A stretch of DNA of 41,940 bases. Origin: a virus. The stretch covers positions 1 to 41,940 of the IMG/VR virus record IMGVR_UViG_3300019758_000012. The stretch is one strand, 5' to 3'. Positions 1 through 5,820 of the stretch are shown here, in pieces; within the stretch, counting starts at the first letter, position 1; the number at the start of each line of letters is the position of its first letter. The notes beneath the pieces were generated by a model, which saw only the letters and a list, made by a program, of their open reading frames with translations, did not search any database and was not told the origin of the DNA. Both the position numbers and the translations under genes were made by a program.

Positions 1-204
1 AGTTGGTTTCAATTATTCTTTTTTCATTTGATAGTATGGCAAATATTAAACGGTTTGGCTTATGGTTATGAAAAGTTAAACGGATTGCCAACTGTTATAA
101 TGTGGTATGATTTAATAATATATATATTAATGCTTATTCATTTTGGATATATGAGTTATAAGTTACCATATTTTAAGCAAACGTTTAATAAGGACAACAA
201 ATGA
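1..204 (+). CDS. Small membrane protein, 5' truncated by window edge
   Basis: The frame is open from base 1 to a TGA at 202-204 (67 residues visible), so the start lies outside the window. Two hydrophobic stretches rich in Phe, Leu, Ile and Trp suggest membrane segments, and the tail is short and basic. The stop overlaps the ATG of the next gene (ATGA), as in a translationally coupled operon. Function not recognised. Confidence 0.55.
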   Translation, partial: SWFQLFFFHLIVWQILNGLAYGYEKLNGLPTVIMWYDLIIYILMLIHFGYMSYKLPYFKQTFNKDNK

Positions 205-311
205 CACTACTAATTAGTTGGCTATTAATATCAGGTTTTGATTTTCATTGGAGCTTATATATTATAAGCTTTTTTGTTTGGATAATACATTTAATTAAGG
301 ACGCAAAATAA
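201..311 (+). CDS. 36-residue membrane peptide
   Basis: ATG overlaps the previous stop and is preceded by AAGGACAACAA. The product is mostly hydrophobic (Leu, Ile, Phe, Trp) with a basic tail, consistent with one or two membrane passes. Function unknown; recognised from start coupling and the good ribosome-binding site. Confidence 0.5.
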   Translation: MTLLISWLLISGFDFHWSLYIISFFVWIIHLIKDAK

Positions 312-346
312 AAAATTTTAAAGGTAGACGAAGATTAATAAAAGGT

Positions 347-568
347 ATGTTTTTTATAGGAAGCACTTGCTATGTTGGATTTATAAAAAATATGTTGCAA
401 AGTGGAGTTATATATAAAGATAGTAACAAACTTGGAAGAAGAAAGAGAGAGCTAATCAAAGCCCTTTATAATAAAAAAATAAATGACAGATTTAATTCTA
501 TAAAAGATGGAGATTTTTTATCTTTTGACGAAATAAACAAATTAATCAAGACTAGGGACAGCAAATGA
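347..568 (+). CDS. Hypothetical basic protein, 73 aa (possible longer form from 308)
   Basis: The ATG at 347 has a badly placed ribosome-binding site (AAAGG only a few bases away). The frame is open upstream to an ATA codon at 308 that sits seven bases after AAGGACGC and overlaps the preceding TAA, just where an ATG would be expected from the neighbouring genes. An AUA start would add 13 residues, giving 86-87 aa with an Arg-rich N-terminus. There is a short hydrophobic segment near the ATG start followed by a charged Lys/Arg/Asp-rich body. No family recognised. Stop overlaps the next ATG. Confidence 0.55.
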   Translation: MFFIGSTCYVGFIKNMLQSGVIYKDSNKLGRRKRELIKALYNKKINDRFNSIKDGDFLSFDEINKLIKTRDSK

Positions 569-717
569 AACTAACTAAAAAAAAGTTTTGGGACATGATT
601 GACAGTAAGCAAATGGATTTAAGAAGTGGTGATACTTGTTTATATAATGGTGCTATATATAGCATAAAGTGTGATGATGTAAATAATAGTGTAAAGTTGG
701 ATGAAACAGATGGCTAA
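565..717 (+). CDS. Hypothetical protein, 50 aa
   Basis: ATG at 565 overlaps the previous TGA. The soluble product begins with a Lys-rich helix and continues as a probable beta-rich segment with two Cys. No family recognised. The next gene starts inside its last codons. Confidence 0.5.
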   Translation: MKLTKKKFWDMIDSKQMDLRSGDTCLYNGAIYSIKCDDVNNSVKLDETDG

Positions 718-811
718 AATGAGTTTAGTTGCAGCAATTGCAATACATGGGAATATTAAAGTTAACAGTTTAAATATAACTGGAACAAAAGCATATAAGT
801 TTAAAGGATAA
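710..811 (+). CDS. Hypothetical peptide, 33 aa
   Basis: Starts with ATG inside the end of the previous gene and stops just before the TM gene at 815. It has a short Ala-rich helix and a Lys-rich end. Supported only by gene packing and coupling. Confidence 0.35.
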   Translation: MAKMSLVAAIAIHGNIKVNSLNITGTKAYKFKG

Positions 812-814
812 AAA

Positions 815-1000
815 ATGAAAAATACTTTTATATTAATTGTATCAGTAGCTTTACTGATAACATCAGGAATAACATTGTCAGAACTTTCAAACTATGATAC
901 TTTTGAAGTAATTAAATCTAGTAAAAATATTATGGTAGCTTCAATTGTTATAGATTTTGCACTTGGCATAATTGGATTATTTTTAATTAAGAATAAATAA
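815..1000 (+). CDS. Small protein with two TM segments, 61 aa
   Basis: AAAGGATAAAAA precedes the ATG. Two hydrophobic segments (about residues 4-22 and 40-58) are separated by a polar loop with Ser, Asn, Asp and Lys, and a Lys-rich C-terminus follows. This looks like a small inner-membrane protein. Function unknown. The stop overlaps the ATG of the next peptide. Confidence 0.6.
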   Translation: MKNTFILIVSVALLITSGITLSELSNYDTFEVIKSSKNIMVASIVIDFALGIIGLFLIKNK

Positions 1001-1068
1001 TGGCTGACTTTTTAACTAGATTATTTATAGGCTTAACAATATTAGTTTTAATATCTGATTATATATAA
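1000..1068 (+). CDS. 22-residue TM peptide
   Basis: ATG overlaps the preceding TAA. A single hydrophobic helix makes up most of the peptide. Similar to the peptide at 1510-1587 in its start (Met-Ala-Asp) and single membrane span. Low-information call. Confidence 0.35.
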   Translation: MADFLTRLFIGLTILVLISDYI

Positions 1069-1086
1069 TTTAGTTACAATAGTATT

Positions 1087-1302
1087 ATGATAATAACTAA
1101 GCACGCATATAAAAGAGCCAGACAAAGACTAGGATTAAATCGTAAAGCTTTTAAAAGGGCAATAGATAACAACCTATTGCCTGATTATGCAAGATTAGAA
1201 ACGAGAGATAATCACATAGTCACGGTTAAGAATATGCTAGTTGAAGAGCGAACAACAAAAAACAAAATTAATAAGGTAAAACGCAATAAATTAATATGTT
1301 AG
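1087..1302 (+). CDS. Small basic phage protein with HAxxR motif, 71 aa
   Basis: The N-terminus carries a KHAYKRARQR motif followed by a second basic helix and a short strand (NHIVTVKN). This resembles small phage proteins and DUF4258-like domains that begin with HAxxR, but I cannot assign a function. No ribosome-binding site precedes the ATG. A TACAAT at 1076-1081 lies only a few bases upstream, so a leaderless mRNA is possible. Confidence 0.55.
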   Translation: MIITKHAYKRARQRLGLNRKAFKRAIDNNLLPDYARLETRDNHIVTVKNMLVEERTTKNKINKVKRNKLIC

Positions 1303-1317
1303 TATGTTGGATTGTGG

Positions 1318-1323
1318 TATAAT
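1318..1323 (+). promoter_or_regulatory. Possible -10 element upstream of 1346
   Basis: TATAAT lies 22 bases before the AAAAGGGAAAAAGT ribosome-binding region of the 54-aa gene. No good -35 is visible at 17 bp. Confidence 0.4.
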
Positions 1324-1345
1324 AGGCAATTAAAAGGGAAAAAGT

Positions 1346-1510
1346 ATGAATATCAAAATAGAAGGCAACAAAAACTATATCATTACTTATGATAATAAAG
1401 TGCCTATTATTTTAAAGGGTTTACAGCTGATGGGCGATAGGGATATTAAGTCGATTAAGTTGTTTGGCAAATACTGGGATATTAAAAAAGTGAGGTTGGA
1501 GTTAAAGTAA
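1346..1510 (+). CDS. Hypothetical protein, 54 aa
   Basis: Good ribosome-binding site (AAAAGGGAAAAAGT) before the ATG. The product is predicted to be mostly beta strands with alternating charged and hydrophobic residues. No family recognised. TAA overlaps the ATG of the next gene. Confidence 0.55.
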   Translation: MNIKIEGNKNYIITYDNKVPIILKGLQLMGDRDIKSIKLFGKYWDIKKVRLELK

Positions 1511-1587
1511 TGGCTGATTATATTGCATGGCTTTTTATTCCTATTGCAATAGTGGTTTTAATTTTGGATATTGTGGAGAGGGTTTAG
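1510..1587 (+). CDS. 25-residue TM peptide
   Basis: One hydrophobic helix flanked by acidic residues. Start is coupled to the preceding stop (TAATG). Function unknown. Confidence 0.4.
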   Translation: MADYIAWLFIPIAIVVLILDIVERV

Positions 1588-1588
1588 A

Positions 1589-1744
1589 ATGGAAAAGAAA
1601 TACAGAGTAACTTACACAAATGGGGTTAACCCATTTAGTAGAGAGTTCACAAAGCAACAAATTAAAGACAATATACATTTAGATGAGATATGCGATACTC
1701 CAACTTTAAAAGATTATAGAATAGAAAGTATTGAAAAGGCTTAG
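1589..1744 (+). CDS. Hypothetical protein, 51 aa
   Basis: GAGAGGGTTTAGA precedes the ATG and provides the ribosome-binding site. The product is small, soluble and charged. It ends two bases before the small terminase gene, so it is probably cotranscribed with the packaging genes. No family recognised. Confidence 0.5.
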   Translation: MEKKYRVTYTNGVNPFSREFTKQQIKDNIHLDEICDTPTLKDYRIESIEKA

Positions 1745-1746
1745 CA

Positions 1747-2328
1747 ATGGCATATACTAAAGAGCAATGGGAAAAGGCTAAGGCATATTATGAAGCTGGA
1801 TTATCTCTTTCTAAGATAAAAGATAAGACTGGAATAGCAAGAAATACAATATCTCAAAGAGCAAAAAGGGAACAATGGGAACAGGGTAAGAATTCCGATT
1901 ATATCGAAACTAAAGTAAAATTAATGGAACAGAAAGGAACAGTTTTGGAACAGTCTGGAACAGTTGCTTTGACTATTGCTGATGATATTGCAGATGAAAA
2001 AATAAGAAGAAGAAACTTAGTGTTAGGTAATGCTGAATTATTAGCAAGTAAAGTACCTAGTATTGTAGAATCTTACACGGTAGAACAAGAAGATAAAGAG
2101 ACGGGCAAAGTCAAAAAGATTTTCACTATGCCAGCTAAGGAATTAAAAGAACTTGCAGAGGCTAATGACAAGATAGGGGTTACTTTAGAAGTAGCACCAA
2201 GACACGCCAATAGTCAAATTAATATACAGAATACAAACGCACAACAAACTAACGCTAACCTCAACATAGAAGATATGACACAAAAAGAAATATCAGATAC
2301 TTACCTGGATATGATTAAAAAGAAATGA
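1747..2328 (+). CDS. terS: Terminase small subunit
   Basis: 193 aa. This is the DNA-recognition subunit of the packaging motor. The N-terminal 45 residues form a helix-turn-helix of the kind found in phage small terminases (YxxGLSLxxIxxxTGIxxxTIxxxA). A long helical central region for oligomerisation follows, then a Gln/Asn-rich linker and a C-terminal helix likely to contact TerL. The last codons overlap the ATG of the large subunit (ATGA at 2325), a typical coupled pair. The gene contains helically phased GGAACAG repeats (see findings) that may be the pac site. Function follows from the HTH and position; the family is diverse. Confidence 0.85.
   Translation: MAYTKEQWEKAKAYYEAGLSLSKIKDKTGIARNTISQRAKREQWEQGKNSDYIETKVKLMEQKGTVLEQSGTVALTIADDIADEKIRRRNLVLGNAELLASKVPSIVESYTVEQEDKETGKVKKIFTMPAKELKELAEANDKIGVTLEVAPRHANSQINIQNTNAQQTNANLNIEDMTQKEISDTYLDMIKKK
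1878..1963 (+). repeat. GGAACAG direct repeats inside terS (candidate pac site)
   Basis: GGAACAG occurs at 1878, 1926, 1936, 1947 and 1957, and a variant GGAACAA begins at 1869. The last four are spaced 10, 11 and 10 bp apart, so all face the same side of the helix. They encode a repeated EQ..GTV peptide. pac sites commonly lie in small terminase genes; the assignment here is inference. Confidence 0.5.
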
Positions 2329-3764
2329 CATTTAAAGAAAGATTTGAAGCTCTACAAGAGATAAATAAATCAGAACATAATAGGCAAGTAGCTAAAGCAT
2401 ATTACAAAGATAAGCCTATTGACTTTATTAACGATTGGGTTGTAACTTTTGACCCAAGACTAAAAGAGAATAAATTTGTACCGTTTATACTATTTCCTAG
2501 ACAAGAAGAATTTATACAGTTTATAGAAGATAGATACACTAATAATGAAAATGGTATTTGTGAAAAATCAAGGGATAGTGGTATGTCATGGTTAGCTATG
2601 GCGTGGAGTATTCATAAATGGCTATATGAAGATGGTTTTAGTGCAGGCTTTGGTTCAAGGAAAGCAGACTTTGTTGATAAGATAGGTAATCCTTCATCTA
2701 TCTTTGAAAAAGGGCGAATGTTGTTGAGGTATTTACCAGACTTCTTTTTGCCTAAAGGTTTTAAAGAGCAAGACCATTTAACCTACATGAGATTTATTAA
2801 CCCTGAAAACGGAGCAACAATCACGGGAGAGAGTGGAGATAATATCGGTAGGGGTGGTAGAACTTCAATATACTTTAAAGATGAATCAGCCTTTTATGAG
2901 AGGCCAGAACTAATTGAAGCTTCACTTGTAGCAAATACAGACGTGCAAATTGATATATCAACTCCTAATGGTAGTGGTAATCCATTCCATCAAAAAATTG
3001 TAGCAGGTAATGTGCCTAAATTTACTTTTCATTGGACTGATGATCCTAGAAAAAATGAAGATTGGAAACAGAAGAAAATTAAAGAAGTTGGAGACATCAT
3101 CTTTGCACAAGAGTACGACATTGATTATGATGCTTCACTTCCTAATATTTGTATTCCTGCTAAGTATATAAGAAAATGTGTTAATACTGATATTGAAGAT
3201 GACGGAATGATTATTGCAGGACTTGATGTTGCAGATGATGGGAACGATAAAAACGCACTAGCAATTAGAAAAGGAAATAAGCTATTTTATATAGATGAGT
3301 GGAGTGGCTTAGATGTAGGCCAAACAACTATGAAAGCACTTGAAATATGCAAAGAGCATAATGTAGAGATACTTAATTATGATAGTATCGGAGTTGGTGC
3401 AGGGGTTAAATCAACTCTTAATATGGTTGGTACTGATGGGATAGAATGCAACGCTGTATCAGTTGCAGAGAGTCCAACAAATGGAAACTATGGAGAGAAA
3501 ACTAACAAAGACACATTTATTAATCTACGGGCTGAACTATGGTGGAAAATGCGAGATAGATTCAAGAATGAAAACATATCTATATTAAGTGATAATGGAC
3601 TCATATCAGAATTATCTCAACCTTTATACTTCTTTAATGAAAAAGGAAAGATACAGATTGAGAGTAAAAAAGATATGAGAAAAAGAGGGATTAAATCGCC
3701 AAATAAAGCTGATGCTGTATTATTAGCTTTCCACGAAGTGGAGTATAACTCATTCTTTGCATAG
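2325..3764 (+). CDS. terL: Terminase large subunit (ATPase and nuclease)
   Basis: 479 aa, normal length for the family. An atypical Walker A (EKSRDSGMSW, about residues 80-89) is followed by a Walker B (SIYFKDES, 181-188) with the catalytic Glu/Ser edge and an ISTPNG coupling motif (211-216). The C-terminal RNase H-like nuclease begins at GLDVADDG (about 299-306, Asp301 a metal ligand) and ends with a KADAVLLAF motif near residue 465. It translocates DNA into the prohead and cuts it. Coupled to terS by a 4-base overlap. Confidence 0.95.
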   Translation: MTFKERFEALQEINKSEHNRQVAKAYYKDKPIDFINDWVVTFDPRLKENKFVPFILFPRQEEFIQFIEDRYTNNENGICEKSRDSGMSWLAMAWSIHKWLYEDGFSAGFGSRKADFVDKIGNPSSIFEKGRMLLRYLPDFFLPKGFKEQDHLTYMRFINPENGATITGESGDNIGRGGRTSIYFKDESAFYERPELIEASLVANTDVQIDISTPNGSGNPFHQKIVAGNVPKFTFHWTDDPRKNEDWKQKKIKEVGDIIFAQEYDIDYDASLPNICIPAKYIRKCVNTDIEDDGMIIAGLDVADDGNDKNALAIRKGNKLFYIDEWSGLDVGQTTMKALEICKEHNVEILNYDSIGVGAGVKSTLNMVGTDGIECNAVSVAESPTNGNYGEKTNKDTFINLRAELWWKMRDRFKNENISILSDNGLISELSQPLYFFNEKGKIQIESKKDMRKRGIKSPNKADAVLLAFHEVEYNSFFA

Positions 3765-3786
3765 GGGGGCTAAAGTTTAAGCCCAC
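3764..3786. terminator. Convergent hairpin after terL
   Basis: GGGCT (3767-3771) pairs with AGCCC (3780-3784) around an A/T loop. It overlaps the stop codons of terL and the convergent minus-strand gene. There is no clear T tract, so efficiency is uncertain. Confidence 0.4.
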
Positions 3787-4273
3787 TAGCAGTTGCTTTT
3801 ATATAGCTAATAGTAGATAGATTGTCTCTAACTTCAAAATATAGCTTATCTTTTTCACATACTAAGCCATTAAAGAAAGCTTTATCTACGTCCCAATGAC
3901 CGTTGATAATTGATTGAGTTAAGCCTTCAACTTTTACACTATCAATAGTAGCGTCTGTTAGAAATAGCATTAAATCTCCATTAGTTTGTAGATTTCTACT
4001 TCCATCTACATTAAATAATAAACCGTTAGTAAGTCTAGTCAAGTTACCAAATTGATTAATGTCCACTATGTCGCCCACGCTTATTAAAAAATCAATTCTA
4101 GTTAGAATAAACTTGTCTGCGTCTGTTAAGTTTTCAAGTGTATATTTAACTGGTGTAATGCTCCCATCTACTGCTAGACTTTCCTCACCTGCATTCGTAA
4201 AGTGTCTATAAAATATATTTTCATTGCCTATGACTTCTATGTCTGTTCGTGCTTGTCTTATGTTGACTGCCAT
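3770..4273 (-). CDS. Probable virion-associated beta-rich protein
   Basis: 167 aa. The alternating hydrophobic pattern, an LTNGLLF..DGS..LQTNGDLMLFL segment and an ending of the type L.FEV.DNLS.IS.IKA...G match a phage structural protein type found near packaging and head genes in several myoviruses (accessory virion or decoration protein; the exact role is not known to me). It lies opposite to the late genes but, unlike the other minus-strand genes, has no upstream GTAAC box at the standard distance. Its -35 instead overlaps the box of the divergent 4409 operon. That fits a late virion gene. The start follows AAAGGTTAAATT. Confidence 0.55.
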   Translation of the reverse strand: MAVNIRQARTDIEVIGNENIFYRHFTNAGEESLAVDGSITPVKYTLENLTDADKFILTRIDFLISVGDIVDINQFGNLTRLTNGLLFNVDGSRNLQTNGDLMLFLTDATIDSVKVEGLTQSIINGHWDVDKAFFNGLVCEKDKLYFEVRDNLSTISYIKATASGLKL

Positions 4274-4295
4274 AATTTAACCTTTCGTTTATTTT

Positions 4296-4325
4296 ATTAT
4301 ACCATTTTGTAACTATATGTAACAA
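4296..4325 (-). promoter_or_regulatory. Promoter of 3770-4273 gene
   Basis: Minus strand: TTGTTA (4320-4325), 18 bp, TATAAT (4296-4301). The -35 overlaps the GTAAC box at 4309-4323. Confidence 0.65.
4309..4323 (+). promoter_or_regulatory. GTAAC box for 4409 promoter
   Basis: GTAACTATATGTAAC, identical to the copy at 37425. Its centre (4316) is 45 bp before the start of the -35 position and 68 bp before the -10 of the 4409 promoter. It also covers the -35 of the divergent minus-strand gene. Confidence 0.75.
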
Positions 4326-4360
4326 GTAAATATAAAATTACAAATTTAGTTTAGTATTTA

Positions 4361-4389
4361 TTATTGCATATGATGAGGTGTGCTATAAT
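4361..4389 (+). promoter_or_regulatory. Promoter of 4409 operon
   Basis: TTATTG (weak -35), 17 bp, TATAAT (4384-4389), then the leader TAAATAAAAAAGGA shared with the other box-controlled genes. Confidence 0.7.
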
Positions 4390-4408
4390 TAAATAAAAAA
4401 GGATATAT

Positions 4409-4687
4409 ATGAAATTCAAAATAGAAGATTATGTTTATTTTAGAGATAAATATATTTATAAGATGAAAATAGTAGGTTATAATTGTAATGTAGGGAGTAA
4501 AGTTTATACATTAATTCCAAATGAGGATTTATTCACAATAAGAGTTAAAAAACTTGAAGAAAACCTTTTTAATACTCTTGATGAACTTATAGAAAATGAA
4601 AAAGAAAAGTTAAAAAATGTTTGCAATGATTTTTTAGAAAAAGAAGAAGTTGCAACTCCTCTTGAGTTATCTTGGATAATTAAATAA
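4409..4687 (+). CDS. Hypothetical protein, 92 aa, first gene of box-controlled cassette
   Basis: First of four forward genes (4409-5761) placed between the terminase and portal genes and driven by their own boxed promoter. The N-terminal half is beta-like with aromatic residues; the C-terminal half is a Glu/Lys-rich helix. Soluble. No family recognised. The short AAATAAAAAAGGATATAT leader gives the ribosome-binding site. Probably an accessory gene expressed with the early set. Confidence 0.6.
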   Translation: MKFKIEDYVYFRDKYIYKMKIVGYNCNVGSKVYTLIPNEDLFTIRVKKLEENLFNTLDELIENEKEKLKNVCNDFLEKEEVATPLELSWIIK

Positions 4688-4700
4688 AAAAGGATAAGCA

Positions 4701-4838
4701 GTGTTGTTTCCTAACGCGTGGTTTTCTTTAAAGAAAGCACAACTTAACAAAAGTGAAAAAGCAATTTATTATTTTTTGGTAATATTTATTGTTTGTATGG
4801 TTGCATATTTGGGGTATGCTATTATAGAGTTTATTTAA
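4701..4838 (+). CDS. 45-aa single-TM protein (GTG start)
   Basis: GTG start after AAAAAAGGATAAGCA. A polar, Lys-containing N-terminus of about 20 residues precedes one hydrophobic helix of about 22 residues near the C-terminus, giving a tail-anchored membrane protein. Function unknown. Confidence 0.55.
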   Translation: MLFPNAWFSLKKAQLNKSEKAIYYFLVIFIVCMVAYLGYAIIEFI

Positions 4839-4854
4839 AAAAAAGGAATAGAAA

Positions 4855-5037
4855 ATGAAATTAAAAAATATAAAACTGATTGTTGAGCTTACAAAAGCAA
4901 AAATAGAAATTCTAAAGTTAAAGGCAGATGATTATACTTGGCAATGCCATGTTGATAGCAATACAAAAGATATGTTAGAAAAAACTCTAAAAGATATAGA
5001 TGTTCAAATTGAATCAATGAGGAAAGAAAATGATTAA
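4855..5037 (+). CDS. Hypothetical helical protein, 60 aa
   Basis: AAAAGGAATAGAAA precedes the ATG. The product is Lys/Glu-rich and predicted almost wholly helical, possibly a short coiled coil. The stop overlaps the start of the 243-aa gene at 5030, implying coupling. Confidence 0.55.
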   Translation: MKLKNIKLIVELTKAKIEILKLKADDYTWQCHVDSNTKDMLEKTLKDIDVQIESMRKEND

Positions 5038-5761
5038 AACTAATATTAAAATGAGAGTTACGCCAGAACAAAGTAAAAAGGTGCAAAAGATTTGTTTTGA
5101 GAATGGTGCTACATGGAGAGACGGGTCTCAAAAGCTATATTCTGGAGCTAACTTTATGTATCTTCATGGTGGAGATATATTATACCATGGGGCAAGCAAT
5201 CGTATTTTCGAGAATGGTGATGAACAAGAAATAGACGCTGATTTATTTATTAGAACAAATGGAACTTGTGAAGAAGAACTAGAGGGTAGCGAACGGGAAG
5301 AAGTATCTAAATCGGATGTTACATATCAAAATAATAGCGGAGAAAGATTAGAGATAACTAAGGAGTATAAAAATAACTTTGAAGAGTTTGGGGTAGAAAT
5401 TCCAGATAATATAGATATGTACTCATATGAGCTAAAATCAAAAGATAAAGAAGGAAATATAATTGGTTTTGTTGATGGCTTTGCTACTGTATGGAATAAA
5501 GATGGAATATGTAAAAACACTTTTGCAGGCATAGGAAGTTATCATTTAACTGTAATTGCAAAAGGGTGGTACGAAGATGCTAACAATATAGGAAAAATGT
5601 TAATCAAAGAAAACTCTAGCTTATTGCTTTCTTTTCTACGGATTGAAGATAAAAAACTAGTTGCTTTAGATTTAAGAAATGGCAGAGAAATAGTTTTTGT
5701 TGATAAGTATAGTGTTAGACCTGCAACAAGAGAAGAAATAGAAAAACTAATCATTGAATAG
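5030..5761 (+). CDS. Hypothetical phage protein, 243 aa
   Basis: The N-terminal about 70 residues have the form TPEQS.KVQ......GATWR.G, a small alpha/beta module seen at the N-terminus of various phage accessory proteins. The remainder has acidic segments and a C-terminal region ending in RPATREEIEKLI, reminiscent of short tails in phage proteins with repeated modules. It is the last gene of the boxed cassette that begins at 4409. Function not known. Confidence 0.65.
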   Translation: MIKTNIKMRVTPEQSKKVQKICFENGATWRDGSQKLYSGANFMYLHGGDILYHGASNRIFENGDEQEIDADLFIRTNGTCEEELEGSEREEVSKSDVTYQNNSGERLEITKEYKNNFEEFGVEIPDNIDMYSYELKSKDKEGNIIGFVDGFATVWNKDGICKNTFAGIGSYHLTVIAKGWYEDANNIGKMLIKENSSLLLSFLRIEDKKLVALDLRNGREIVFVDKYSVRPATREEIEKLIIE

Positions 5762-5768
5762 CTACTAT

Positions 5769-5797
5769 TTTACACACTTTATTAATTATGGTATAAT
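5769..5797 (+). promoter_or_regulatory. Late promoter before portal gene
   Basis: TTTACA (5769-5774), 17 bp, TATAAT (5792-5797), followed by AAGGTGTGTA before the portal ATG. No GTAAC box lies 45 bp upstream, which separates it from the boxed class. Confidence 0.8.
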
Positions 5798-5820
5798 AAA
5801 TCAAAAAAATAAGGTGTGTA

